A stretch of 64,000 nt of DNA from Gari tellinella (lineage: Eukaryota; Mollusca; Bivalvia; Cardiida; Psammobiidae). The notes under the pieces are model-generated. The model was not told where the DNA came from. It made no database searches and saw only the letters and a list, made by a program, of their open reading frames with translations. Location of the stretch: positions 26,504,479-26,568,478 of the forward strand of contig OV277861.1 of the NCBI GenBank assembly GCA_922989275.2, read 5' to 3'. The translations under genes were made by a program, and so were the position numbers. Below are positions 51,010-62,397 of the stretch, piece by piece (within the stretch, counting starts at the first letter, position 1; each line of letters starts with the position of its first letter).

Positions 51010-52140
51010 TCCGATATTTAAATATAATGATCTCATTACAAGGTAATGGATTTTTACTAAACATGCTCTCATATTGTCGAAAACAGTGATAATGTGGTAA
51101 TGAAAATAAAGATAAAGACATCGCCAATTCTTCAATATTGAACAGATGTAATGTTTACTTGCATAGTGTTATGTTGTTTGTCCGTCGGAGCTCACACACC
51201 GGGTTCTTGTGTGGCTAAAATACATAGTCACATAAGTGAAAAACATGAAACCTGGTCATATCTCGTGACATTAAAAATTGACCAGCTCGTTTGACGCCTA
51301 TCGAGAATAATGATGGATGGGGAGGGGAGGGTTAAAATCATAATGATTCTCATGAGGCATCAAGCTCTTCCGGAAAAAATAAGTCTTTGGGGCGTTTCGC
51401 TTTCGTACATTCAAAACAGGTCAAATACTAACATAATCCCAATGTGCGGAACGCCAATATTATTGGCAGAACTTTTTACATGGATATATTTTGGTATATT
51501 TTACCTGTTTAAAACGACCCAAGAAATCACCAGATACCATATGGAAGAAAATATTTTCCGGAGTCGCATGCCTGCGGACCCTCACATCACCGCCCACAAT
51601 TAGTAAGAGTGCGTACACTAATCGGAGGGGTTAGGGGTTAACCATTAAAGACCGAAATACAATCTGTCAATTTATTTTTTAACCCAAGATTACATACATA
51701 TATGTTATTTGGAGTCAAATTTTACATATATTTATATTAGTAATTTACAGGTTTCGATGCGCGAAGCGCTTTCAGAACGCTCCAAAGACCATCTAAGAAA
51801 AACATGTTCACGGGAAAGCATGCCCCTGGACCAACCTGAGGAAAGTGCGTATATAAATAGGTATATCTACGCCACTCAAGCGTGCCCAATCCAACCACAC
51901 CCACCCACCCACATCACCACCACCACCATCGCCATCGCATTTAATGTTGGCTTCCTAATGGATACATGTAAGTGTATACACTCACTGGTCTGGGTCTTAC
52001 TCTACGCTGGTCACCAAAACCTATTAACGCCACCTAATACATGACATGGTGCGTTCTTTTTCAAGCCATACAATTCAGGAATTATTTCCCTTTCCGCTAT
52101 ACAATCAGCTATATTTTAAAAGATTAATGGAAGATAAAAA
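51010..52140. other. Segment between the two arrays, no gene recognised
   Basis: Two plus-strand open frames (51310-51603 and 51709-52044) have no domain I can recognise. The second includes an ACCACC/CACCCA low-complexity part. This segment may be the interior of a mobile element whose ends are the two arrays, but I see no transposase motif. Confidence 0.4.
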
Positions 52141-52149
52141 GAAAGAAAT

Positions 52150-52562
52150 TGATATATACATATTTCTCTTCCGCTTCATAATTCCTTTTAATAAAATAAA
52201 CTAATGCAAACTTCACAAAATTCTCATACGATTAACGCTACCAGGGAGTGCTGCCTTAAGTCCAGCTCACAAAAATAGTGTAGACATAATTATGCGCTAC
52301 CACATAACCAAAATATAACAAAAATATCAAACGACTGTCAATAGCGATTTCACGTTGAACTCGCTAGTGACAGTCGACTGTCACTAGCGATTTCACGTCA
52401 AATTCGCTAGTGACAGTCGACTGTCACTAGCGAATTTGATGTGAACTCGCTAGTGACAGTCGACTGTCAATAGCGAATTTGACGTGAAATCGCTAGTGAC
52501 AGTCGACTGTCAATAGCGAATTTGACGTGAAATCGCTAGTGACAGTCGACTGTCACTAGCGC
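52150..52562. repeat. Palindrome array, copy 2 (GACAGTCGACTGTC)
   Basis: The same leader (TATTTCTCTTCCGCTTC, TAATGCAAACTTCACA, TCTCATACGATTAACGCTA) and the same order as copy 1, with about five units of 43 bp and more exact repeats. Leader and array are duplicated as a block about 1.5 kb from copy 1 in the same orientation. Confidence 0.88.
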
Positions 52563-53070
52563 CTTCCAATATTTTTACAAAATATTTGTTCCTAAGTTAG
52601 GTGGTTTAACTAATATGTTGGTCGATATAGTACAAGGCAGAATACACTCAATGGGAATACCTCGCAATGTCGGAAAAGGTCGAGTAGTAACGAGTGGTGT
52701 TAAATAGCCGATGTGCATACATGTACATACCAACATAATACATATACGCCATGCGAAGTGTATACATGTACTATAGAGTGTACATAAAGACGGGTTAAAC
52801 ATATATACGAAACATCGTACGAAGAACACCCGACTAACGCTTTGATCAGAGAGATAGTTTGCTGGTAAAAAATAAATCATATACAGGTACGTTTGTCTAT
52901 TTTCGCACTTCATTTTAAAGATATGTGTTTTTAAGAAATTGGCCCATTCATGGTCAAAACTATCGTGAGGTTTTAACCCCATCACCGCCTTATTGTCGTC
53001 TGCTTCAAATTTGTTGTCTGCAACATCGTTTCAAAGTTGGATTTAATGCAATGTGGTTGAAGAAGTTAGT

Positions 53071-53139
53071 GTCAAACAGTTTGGATTCTGATCAGACGCC
53101 GCGTTATGCGGCGTCTGATCAGGATCCAACCTGTTTGCA
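53071..53139. repeat. P1 palindrome, near perfect
   Basis: The arms GTCAAACAGTTTGGATTCTG and CAGGATCCAACCTGTTTGCA surround ATCAGACGCCGCGTTATGCGGCGTCTGAT. The left flank TTTTAACCCCATCACCGCC resembles the TTAA-CCCCTTCACTG ends. Confidence 0.82.
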
Positions 53140-53358
53140 AAAAGGGGCTTTAGCCGTGATTGACAGTAAAATGGGAGAAGGGCATTTTTTGACAGACAAA
53201 TGGTACGTGAACTACAAAACACGTATTCACATAGCTGAAATTCGATAACTGAGCAGGGTAAACGATTTGCATGACTGAATATACGGGTTGAAATACGCGA
53301 GTACATGTACTTAAAATACACCTGTACTATTATCCCATTCAAAAACGCTCCATTATTT

Positions 53359-53483
53359 TTCAGGAATGGAGCGTTCGGAACAATAGGTCTCCATTACTTT
53401 TCCCTACACAAGTGTGTAATAGTTACACAATTGTGTCGGAAAAAGTAATGGAGACGTATTTTTCCGAACGCTCCATTCCTGAA
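53359..53483. repeat. Hairpin H6
   Basis: The arms TTCAGGAATGGAGCGTTCGG and TCTCCATTACTTTTCC are matched by GGAAAAAGTAATGGAGA and CCGAACGCTCCATTCCTGAA. The loop is an ACACAAGTGTGT-type inner repeat. It shares CTCCATTCCTGAA with H7. Confidence 0.85.
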
Positions 53484-53485
53484 TA

Positions 53486-53732
53486 CAGTGGAGAATGCGT
53501 TATTCTTTCCCAATAAACGCGTTTACGCTTAAACTAGTTTTTCCATTGCAATTAGTTTGGAGCCAGATTAGACTCCAGGTAACCCTGCGTCTGATCAGGC
53601 TCCAAACTGTTTGCAACTCAGATTAAAACGGATACTCAGAATTTTCAAAAAGTTGTAATTTGCTCCATTTTACTACAATGCTTTTGCGATTGGTGTGCGT
53701 TTAAACGGGAAAGAATAACGTATTATCCACTG
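53486..53732. mobile_element. MITE family M1 with central P1 palindrome
   Basis: The ends are CAGTGGAGAATGCGTTATTC and GAATAACGTATTATCCACTG, with TA on both sides. P1 at 53548-53613 has several mismatches (GATTAGACTCCAGGTAACCC). The element abuts hairpin H6. Confidence 0.85.
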
Positions 53733-53744
53733 TAAAAAGAGACT

Positions 53745-54610
53745 GCTAAGCGACCACTGACCGAAGATGCAGGGTGATCGTTTAAGAGAGGTTGCCGCTA
53801 AACGCAGGACAAAAATAAAACAGAAGGCTCCTATATGAACATTCTGTATTACTTTTGTCCTACATTAAGCCGCAACCTGCTTATCGATTTTAGTGGTAGC
53901 TGAAGACAGGTTTGATTGTGCATACAGTAAAACCTCCCTATTACTACAACTAATTCTTTGTTTACTATTTGGTGTCTAAGGCCGGTGACTAGATCCATTC
54001 AAGGAAAGTGAAAGTAACACAGACATTTCATTTTGAAGCTTTCTGTTTTACTTTCATCTTCCTTTACCTGTCACTTGTATTTTATTCGCCTTCAGCAAGC
54101 TACAAACGACTAGACACTTAAAACGAATACCCTTACAAAAAGCTTGGAATGTAATAAGACGCCGAAAAAGTTGGCGTCTTAAGAGAATCCAATCAATTTA
54201 ACATCAGATTATAATAAATTTGCAAACAGCTTGGATCCAGCCCTGACACCAAATACGTCGATGTCTCATGTGGATCCATACTGGTTTACACTTGATTAAT
54301 AGATCCATATCCTCAAGTATACGTGTAACTGATATTGGTTAGCTTTCAAAGTGAAGCAGACGATAACTTTAGAGACACTACTGGCTTTGGTATACAATTA
54401 CACCTCTCTATTACGACCACTAAACTAGGTTATTTTTAAAAAAAAATGTGTTTAAGGCAGGTGGCTGCTTAAAGTAAGGTTGATGAAAAATAGAAAGCAC
54501 CGTTTGGAGCTTTCTGTTTTACTTTCATCTTTCTTTAAGCCCCACCTGGCTTTTATACAATCAATTAGCCTTTTGTTTTGTAGTCGTGATAGAAGGAGTT
54601 TACTGTATAA
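53745..54610. repeat. Cluster of P2-type hairpins in M2 MITE fragments
   Basis: Hairpins lie at about 53775-53885 (GCGACCACTG flank), 53975-54090 and 54450-54550 (arms TGGCTGCTTAAAGTAAGGT and CTTTAAGCCCCACCTGG). M2-type ends occur at about 53925 (CAGTAAAACCTCCCTATTAC) and about 54393-54606 (ACACCTCTCTATTACGACCA ... GATAGAAGGAGTTTACTG). Two degenerate P1 copies lie between, at 54136-54200 and 54223-54288. Confidence 0.7.
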
Positions 54611-54674
54611 ATTGCTCAAATGGTGTATGGTATGGGTTGTAACCCGTACTTACAATCGTGACCATAATAACATG

Positions 54675-54742
54675 AACAAACGCCTTAGATCCAGATCAGA
54701 TGCCGGGTAAATCGACGACGGATCCGGATCTAAGATGTTTGA
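54675..54742. repeat. P1 palindrome, arm variant
   Basis: The arms AACAAACGCCTTAGATCCAG and GGATCTAAGATGTTTG are complementary with CTTAGATC replacing TTTGGATC. The core is decayed (ATGCCGGGTAAATCGACGA). Confidence 0.7.
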
Positions 54743-55143
54743 CTAATGTTACTTAGAAGATATTTTCAAGCTGCTAAATATACACTCATACACAAGTATA
54801 AGTCCCATTCGAAAGAAAGAAAATCCAGATTATGAAATAAATCCAACGTTTTCAAATATTTTCCCGGTGTCATATTAACACAGACTGAGTATAGCCAGAG
54901 AGGTTCTGGTCAGCCATTGTCTACGGTGATTTTACACGAAATGACCAGTTAAAGCACTGTACACAGTCATTGTACACGACATTCTTTAAGGAATGGAGAG
55001 TTATTTCTAATTGCTAGAATTTCTTGAAAAGCATGAGTATCACTAACAGTGCAATTACACAATATTTAGCTGAGGGTACAAGTGGGAATACATTTGTTAT
55101 TTAACAATACTAAATTCATGTTAGGTGTACATGTATTTTAAGT

Positions 55144-55254
55144 GGGAGAATGAACTCGTATTTCTCCATTCCTGAAAAATAATGCAGACTCGGCCCCTTC
55201 GGGGCCTCGTCTCCATTATTTTTCAGGAATGGAGAGATACTCGTCCATTCTCCC
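55144..55254. repeat. Hairpin H7
   Basis: The arms GGGAGAATGAACTCGTATTT, CTCCATTCCTGAAAAATAAT and their complement flank a GGCCCCTTCGGGGCC loop stem. It is related to H6. Confidence 0.88.
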
Positions 55255-55352
55255 TAACTTAAAATTGACCATGGATTATTCAGTAACCGCCATAAATTAC
55301 AAGTGTACAGTACTGTTAACTTTTCGGTGCCATATGCCATTAAGGTCGACCA

Positions 55353-55420
55353 TGCAAAAAGTTTGTATCTAGATCAGACACCGCATATCGCGGTGTCTGA
55401 TCAGGATTCAAACTGTTTGA
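55353..55420. repeat. P1 palindrome
   Basis: The arms GCAAAAAGTTTGTATCTAGA and AGGATTCAAACTGTTTGACA surround CAGACACCGCATATCGCGGTGTCTG. The ACACCG/CGGTGT pair is a compensated change from GACGCCG/CGGCGTC. Confidence 0.78.
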
Positions 55421-55429
55421 CATTATATC

Positions 55430-56480
55430 AACATTACTGAAGTCAGAAATGTATAAAATTCTAAATAAATGGAAACGAAAATGGTAGTCAGACTAGGTCT
55501 ACATGGTGCCAGATATTATACAGTTGTTTCATAGGTACCGAAGAAACAGTCAACTAATTGACCCGAGGTAGTGCACAGAGAAGACTTTCTCAGGGTCTTC
55601 CCTGCTACCGAGGGACAATGGGTTGACTGTTCCTGAAGTAAGTATAAAACAAATTATCTATTATCTGACTTTCTATTTAAGATAGATCTAGTTCCTGAAT
55701 TGTACAAGGCTGAATGAAAAGCTAGATCTACATGATTTGAACAACTGTATCGAGTCTAGAGATGATTTATTTATTGTACCATTATTTATATATACAAATA
55801 TCTTTATTTAATTCACTACAACAACTGAACGCACAGCCACTGTGTTGTGAAAAGATCTCTCTAAAATATTTATTTTTTTCAATTACGATTTGAAATTTGA
55901 AAACATTTTCTTATTGACTAAAATTGATTGACACTACGTTTGGATTTTTGAATTACGTCATTCATAATAACAAGACGTCTTTATAATGTAACGTCATAAT
56001 TTGTTTAAAAAAGGGAAATGCTAGATCTACTAGCGGTTTTTTAACATTCTTATTCGGAGTCACTCTTTATACGTGTACATGTTCTAGAAGAATTATATGT
56101 AGCCTTTTTAGGGGATCGTTCGAGAGAAAAAAAATGGCCCGAACAACCCCGTAAACAGGTAAAAGGCTTAATCCATGTTTTCGCACCATTGTCGCGCTGG
56201 CAACATTGCCGTGCAACAGTCAACTGTTGACCGTGCAACAGTCATCTAGCATAAGTCTGGGAAATTTGTACGGAAAATCAGTCTACACTTAAATAGAGAG
56301 TCAGGTTATAATCAATTTTGTAGACCGGTTATCATATTGTTGATATCGAGGCATCTGATCAGGGTCCGAACTGTTTGACATCTACCGGTATTACGATATT
56401 ACTTAATGGTAACTCGCTGGGGTAACTCAAACCGAACATTCATATTGAACTCATGTAACATAGTGAAACAGTTGTGACTC
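55430..56480. other. Non-coding stretch, little recognised
   Basis: AT-rich intergenic sequence. A half P1 copy (GCATCTGATCAGGGTCCGAACTGTTTG) is at about 56350-56380. A tRNA-like minus-strand head (TGATAGCTCAGTTGGCAG at about 56525) sits at the right edge. Confidence 0.45.
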
Positions 56481-56556
56481 GGGCGGGACTGGAACCAATG
56501 GTATTTTGCTTCCTGTGACAACACTGCCAACTGAGCTATCAAATCAAACAGTGACA

Positions 56557-56861
56557 CAGTGGAGAATACGTTATTCTTTCCTGTTTAAACGCAAACGAAC
56601 GCAAAAAGCAAAATACTAAAACGTAGAAAAGGAAAACTTTTTGACAATTCCGACTTTTTATTTTTATCTGAGTGGCAAACAGTGTGGAGCCTGATCAGAC
56701 GCCCTTGACAATTATGGCTTTTCATTTTTATCTAAGTGGCAAACAGTTTGGAGCATGATCAGACTTACCCGGCGTCTGATCAGACTCCAAACTGTTTGCA
56801 CGGGAAATAATAGTTTTACCGTAAACGCGTTTATTTGAAAAGAATAACGTTTTCTCCACTG
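56557..56861. mobile_element. MITE family M1 with duplicated centre
   Basis: The ends are CAGTGGAGAATACGTTATTC and GAATAACGTTTTCTCCACTG. The central part is partly duplicated: ATTTTTATCTGAGTGGCAAACAGTGTGGAGC at about 56655 is followed by a second version at about 56725. The second has the fuller P1 (56739-56801). Confidence 0.82.
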
Positions 56862-57008
56862 TATATTAACACATATCAGCTTTTTCAACACAACCACTAC
56901 CCGGCTACCCTCACTCATTACAAGTACGTTACACCCTTCCTTTAAAAACATGGATGAATGAGTACGATGATATCTAATTAGAACGTGTTTACATTTTGGT
57001 GAACTTAA

Positions 57009-57207
57009 CCCCTTCACTGCTTTACTTTATCCATTTTAAGCGATTGTCCTCTTCTTTTATTTCTCAAATTTTAACTTTAGGTATTTTGACCTAAGAAATA
57101 TTGAAGTATGCTTCAAATAGTTAGGATCCTGATCAGACAACTCGTAATGCGGCGTCTAATAAGGGTCTTAACTGTTTGCAAATAACTTTTGTACTCGGTG
57201 TAAGGGG
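57009..57207. mobile_element. TTAA-flanked MITE with central P1 palindrome
   Basis: TTAA lies at 57005-57008 and 57208-57211. The left end is CCCCTTCACTGCTTTAC and the right end is GGTGTAAGGGG. The central P1 (57112-57181) is degenerate. It is immediately followed by an M1 MITE. Confidence 0.75.
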
Positions 57208-57223
57208 TTAACTCCTTTAGCTA

Positions 57224-57469
57224 CAGTGGAGAATCTGTTATTCTTTCCCGTTTAAACGCAAACGTACGCAAACGCAAAGCACTAAAACGTAGAAAAGAAC
57301 AATTTTTGGACACTTCTGATAATTCTTGTTTATCTTGGTGGCAAACAGTTTGGAGCCTGATCAGACGCCGGGTTACCCGGCGTCTGATCTGGCTCCAAAC
57401 TATTTGCACTGCAAATAATAGTTTTAGCGTAAACGCGTTTATTGGGAAAGAATAACAGATTATCCACTG
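57224..57469. mobile_element. MITE family M1 with perfect P1 centre
   Basis: The ends are CAGTGGAGAATCTGTTATTC and GAATAACAGATTATCCACTG. P1 at 57341-57408 has core CAGACGCCGGGTTACCCGGCGTCTG. At 246 bp it has the same length as the copy at 20280. Confidence 0.87.
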
Positions 57470-57544
57470 TAACAGTAATGCTGGCATGATCTTTGGTGTT
57501 TTTGCCAAGAGATGATAGCTGAACCCGGTCACTGGGCTATGCCA

Positions 57545-57775
57545 GCCTGTTATAATGGATAGTGCGTTATGTGTTCCCGTTTAAACACAAACGCATTGTA
57601 ACAAAATGCAGAAAATGACAGGGTTTTTTATTCTGAATATTTAGTTTTTTATGTAAATGGCAAACAATTTGGAACCTGATAAGGCTCTATAATTGTTTGC
57701 AATGGAAAATTATTGCGTTAGCATAAACACGTTTTTAGAGAATTAATAACGCACCAACTGTGTTCTTCTCCACTG
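57545..57775. mobile_element. MITE family M1, decayed
   Basis: The left end is altered (ATAGTGCGTTATGTGTTCCC). The right end GTGTTCTTCTCCACTG is preserved. The central P1 (57659-57702) has lost its GACGCC core. The right end is adjacent to the start of the LINE fragment. Confidence 0.65.
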
Positions 57776-57792
57776 TAATAGACATACATAAA

Positions 57793-59760
57793 CAGCATTG
57801 TTCCGACAATATGGAGTAAGACGATTATCAATCCAATTCCTAAGTCTTCTACATTAGACCCACGGGTCCCTTTGTCTTATAGAGGAATCTTTCTTGCTTC
57901 AGCGGTATATAAAGTTTATTGTAGAATAATTAATACGAGGCTGAATGACTGGGTAGAGAAAAATGATGTTATAGTTGAGGAGCAAAATGGTTTTAGGAAA
58001 AACAGAAGTACTGTTGATCAAATTTCGTCTTAAGTTGATATTATTGAAACTCGGAAGAAACGTAAGCTTCAAACCTGTACTGCTTTTATTGACTTTCGCA
58101 AAGCTTATGATTCTATCAATAGAGATAAGCTTTGGGAGAGGTTGAGAGCTACACATATTTCAGGAAAACTTCTTTTAGCTATAAAGGCTTTGTACAATGA
58201 TGTGTCTTCGTGTGTTAAAGTAAACAATCATAAAACCGAATGGTTCAATGTTAAATGTGATCTGAGACAAGGATGTATTCTTTCTCCTCTGTTATTCAAC
58301 CTGTATATTAATTACCTATGCATATATTTGAAATCGCTGGATATTGGTATTAATATAGGAAATGACAAGATATGTATTTTGATGTATGCCGATGATATTG
58401 TATTGCTATCAGAAACAGAGAACGATCTTCAGATTTTATTAAATACCTTGAACGAGTGGTGCAAAGTGAATGATATGAATATAAATTTTGGCAAGAGTAA
58501 TGTTGTCCATTTTCGTACTGAATCTACAGCAAGATCTGATTTCATTTTTAAATGTGGAGATAATATAATTGAATATTCAAGCAAATACAAATATCTTGGC
58601 TAAGTATTTGATGAACATTTGAACCTCAATATTACAGCTATGATGGTTGCACAGAGTGCTAGTTGTACATTGGGTCTTGTAATTGCAAAATGTAAAGTAG
58701 CTGGGGGTGTACCATATAATGTTTTAGCAAGCTTTATGACTCCATAGTGTGGCCAGTCATTGCATATGGCGCCGCGGTATGGGGTCATAAAGAATGTTCA
58801 TGCATTTCAGCTGTTCAGAATCGGGCTATGAGGTTCTTTTTAGGGCTTGGGAAAAACATGTATACCCCTACAGTTGCTGTTTCTGGGGAAATGGGGTGGG
58901 ATCCAGTTCATGTTAGACAGTGGAAAACGGTTGTAAATTTCTGGGCAAGGTTATCTTGTACAAACTCTACAAGGCTCAATAAACGAATAGCACTGTGGGC
59001 CTTTTTCTAATTTAGATAAGTGCAAAAACCAATACTTTTGTGTTAAAAAAATGTTTAAGGAATTAAATTTGCAATGTTATTGTGATTTTTCTACTCCAAT
59101 TTCTAAGCTTCTTATTGTTAGATCTGTTCAAGAGAAATTAATGGCAAAGTATACAGAGGACTGGTTGACCAAGGTTAATGCACAAGTAGGCTCGTCTGGC
59201 CACGGCCGAAATAAACTTAGAACATACTGTAAATTTAAAAGTGAATATGAGGCAGAGAAATACTGTACAATGATTTTACCCCCTAGTCATAGGGCAGCTT
59301 TTAGCAAATTCAGATGTGGTGTTGCACCTATTCGTTTAGAAACAGGCAGATTTGGGGGTCTTCAAGTCGATCGTAGGCTTTGTCCTTTTTGCCAGGTCTT
59401 GGAGAGTGAGAGCCATGTCCTTTTAAATTGTACTTTGTATGATGACATAAGAAATGTATTGTATGGTAAAGCTTCTGCTTTGATTCCAGACTTCACCTCT
59501 TTAGAAGATTCTGAGAAGCTGAAATTCATTTTCACTGAACCTAAATTAATAAGAATTTCTGCTAAGTCTTGTAATGATATATTGCGAAGGAGACGGTTAT
59601 TTTTAAGCAAATAACTAGGAATTATAAAGTTAGAGCTAAGATGCACTTTTGAGTGTCATTGTTGCCAAAACCTGCTTTATCCAGAAATAGTTAGCCCTGG
59701 ACTAGCTAGCCCAGGACTGGCCGTTTCTGGACTAGTCCTTTTAAAAAAATGGAAATATTT
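57793..59760 (+). pseudogene. Decayed LINE, reverse-transcriptase domain to 3' end
   Basis: Translating across stops gives the middle and C-terminal parts of a non-LTR reverse transcriptase. Motifs are S-Y-R-G-I (about 57878), E-Q-N-G-F-R (about 57980), F-I-D-F-R-K-A-Y-D (about 58088), R-Q-G-C-I-L-S-P-L-L-F-N and the catalytic Y-A-D-D at 58385-58396. A C-terminal region ends with C-x2-C ... H-V-L-L-N-C and a stop at 59612. Stops at about 58032, 58601 and 58745, plus frame changes near 59010, show decay. The endonuclease end is missing, so the copy is 5'-truncated. The C-terminal third matches 41354-42052. Confidence 0.85.
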
Positions 59761-59769
59761 TATCTGTAC

Positions 59770-60205
59770 AATGTATATAATGATAGAAATGATTTAGTAT
59801 TCAGCATATTGTATCCTAATCAGATGTATACAGTCTCTGTCAATCAGTTCGCAACAAATCTGATTTGATGCGATATTCGATTTCTTAAACAATTTTGTAG
59901 TCCTGGTTGGGAGGTACGGCTTGTTTGGCGTGTTTACATTTGTCAAATTTTAAGAATTTCAAGTTTAATGAGGTACAGTCATACATTCTATCTAACCAAA
60001 AATGGCATGAGTGTGGGATTGGCAGAATCTGCTTGCATTTTATGGTGTAAATACATGACATATATTGGCGTGAAAGTCATACATAAATGAGTGCTGTGAC
60101 AGTATATGCTCTTAGGGAAATTACTCACTTAGCTAAAGCAGAGGACTAATGGACTGGTGATATGAGCCAGTCATTTCTGCAATAAGGAACCATTGAATAC
60201 GGTAG
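59770..60205. other. Non-coding stretch, no feature recognised
   Basis: AT-rich intergenic sequence after the LINE; nothing supported. Confidence 0.4.
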
Positions 60206-60330
60206 CCTGTAGATATTTAAAGGCAGGTGACTGCTTAATGCATAACAAATGTAATGCATAAAAGTTCATTTAGGATCTATCTTTTAGCAATACTTTTGTC
60301 CTGTGTTAAGCTGCCATCTGTCATATAGGC
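60205..60330. repeat. P2 hairpin, degenerate
   Basis: The flank TAGATATTTAAAGGCAGGTGACTGC and CTGCCATCTGTCATATAGGC bounds weakly paired arms (TAACAAATGTAATGC, AATACTTTTGTCCTGTGTTA). Confidence 0.55.
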
Positions 60331-60669
60331 TATAAATCCTCACACATTTAGCTGTCACTTGACTATACTTGCATCTGATATTATTCATTATTACGTGACT
60401 AAACATAGCCTGTCCTTTGCTCACCGCGTTATGAACTGACTAGTCACTAAAATCGGACAATTTATTAAAAAAATGTTTGAAGCGAGTGGGAATCGAACAT
60501 AAAACCTCTGTATTGTAAGTCAATCACCGTACCAACTGCGCTTACAGAGAAGACACTGAAGCAGATCAAACTTTTCTTTATCTAAATTTTCTACTATAAG
60601 CACGTGTCGCAAAGATCAGGTGAAAGTCATCAGCATTTCCGGAACTCGAGATGCGGCCCGCCCGCTGTC

Positions 60670-61970
60670 GAACCACCTTAATGCGTCATGAGCTGTATTG
60701 AGAAGACACATATTATTTGATCAGTCTCTGGTCATATTGTGTAAATGTCTTTTCAGTATAACTCCTTGTTAAGTTGTTATTCAAAATCAACCCTATCTTG
60801 TGTATGATATTTGACTTGTTGTTTTAATGATGGAGTATGTGCTTAATCCAAGGGAAATAACTCATTTGGCCTAAGCATGGGACTAACTGATGTTGCTTAT
60901 GATTTCCCTTAAAGGGACTCGCAACCGGATGGTGTACTTGTCAAAAATAAAATAAAATACTCAAATAAAAGCAGATTTGTGGCATTATTTGGCTTCTGAC
61001 ATTAAAATAATATGATCAGTCCAAAAAAAGTCTCAAGAATCGTCACCGAATCTTAGATTTTTAGATATTTTCCATCGTTTTTCTATAGCGTTAGCTAACG
61101 GTATAGTTGTTGTTGTTGCTTCTCTACACGGGCTCAGACATAAACACGAGCCGAATTACGAAGTTGTATGCACTTTCGATCGCTACACATGGAAATACGT
61201 TAAATCGATCCGAGATAAACGGATAGTTCCGTGGTCCATTGGTCGAAGCGGTTTCCCCTATTTTGCCTTCTGTCCGCCAATGCCGGGCCCCGGGTTCGAA
61301 TCCCACCAGAGACCAATATTTTTTTTTATTGAAATACATTTTTTTAAACAGAATTTCTTATCCTAAACTAATTCTTTACCATTTATATAAGCGTTTGACA
61401 CATATTTACAAATTACTATTTTAAATGCACCATCTGGTTGCGAGTCGCTTTAAATGAGTGGTGCAATACTATATATGTGATATTTGAATCCAGTTTAATT
61501 AATGTGTCATGAATTGTATTGAGAAGACACATATGATCTGGTTTAGTCTCGGATAATTTTCTACATGTGTCTTTTCAGTATAGTTCTGTCAGATTTTAAT
61601 TCATTCTCAACTCTATCTTATGTGTATGATAGTTGATATGGTGTTTTAATGATGGAGAATTGCTTGATCCAAGGGAAATAACTCATTTGGCCTGAGCATG
61701 GGACTAACTGATGTTCACATGGACCAGTTGCCTAAGCTTTCCCTAAATAAGTGGTGCAATAATATATACATGTATGTGATATTTGGATTCAGTTTAGTTA
61801 ATGTGTCGTGAATTGTATTGAGAAGACACATATGATCTGTTTTAGTCTCAGGTCATATTCTACATGTGTTTTTTCAGTATAGTTCTTTCAGATTGCTATT
61901 TAAATTCAACTCTATCTAATCTTATATGTATGATAGTTGATATGTTGTTTTAAAGTTGCTTGACTCATAC
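60670..61970. repeat. Tandem repeat of about 280 bp, split by a TTAA element
   Basis: Three units share TTGTATTGAGAAGACACATAT, TCTTTTCAGTATA, TGATAGTTGATATG, AAGGGAAATAACTCATTTGG and GGGACTAACTGATGTT. The first unit (about 60680-60910) is interrupted at its end by the TIR element at 60913-61449. Units 2 and 3 follow at about 61455 and 61750. Confidence 0.8.
60913..61449. mobile_element. TTAA-flanked TIR element containing a tRNA-like promoter, copy 2
   Basis: The 537-bp element starts AGGGACTCGCAACCGG, ends CTGGTTGCGAGTCGCT and is flanked by TTAA. Inside, 61229-61318 has a tRNA-like stretch: GTGGTCCATTGGTCGAAGCG as an A-box region and GGGTTCGAATCCC as a B box, followed by a T run. The combination of piggyBac-type ends and an internal pol III promoter is unusual. 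In copy 1 (46136-46616) the B box is missing. Confidence 0.82.
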
Positions 61971-62397
61971 AGATAATTCATATTAAACTCGCCATTTGTG
62001 TTCTTCTCCACTGTAATAGACAAAGTTAACTTTTTACGATAACTCAAACAGAGAGTTCATATTGAACTCACCAATGGTGTTCTTCTCTACTGTAATAGAC
62101 AAAGTTAACTTTTTACGCTAACTCATACAGAGAATTCATATTGAACTCACCAATGGTGTTCTTCTCCAATGTAATAGACAAAGTTAACTTTTTACGCTAA
62201 CTCATACAGAGAATTCATATTGAACTCACCAATGGTGTTCTTCTCCAATGTAATAGACACAGTTAACTTTTTACGCTAACTCATACAGAGAATTCATATT
62301 GAACTCACCAATTGTGTTTCTCTCCACTGTAATAGACACAGGTTACTGTTTAAGCTAACTCATACAGAGAATTCATATTGAACTCGCAAATTGTGTT
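61969..62397. repeat. Tandem repeat, period about 72 bp
   Basis: Five to six units share AACTCATACAGAGAATTCAT, ATTGAACTCACCAATGGTGT, TCTTCTCCA(A/C)TGTAATAGAC and AGTTAACTTTTTACGC. The CTTCTCCACTGTAATAGACA part resembles the right end of M1 MITEs (compare 57765-57785), so the array may have arisen by tandem growth of a MITE border. Confidence 0.88.

Noticed and set aside
51310..52044. Two open frames of about 100 codons between the palindrome arrays
   Set aside because: No domain, no splice context and partly low-complexity ACC repeats. I kept the region as unassigned rather than as genes.
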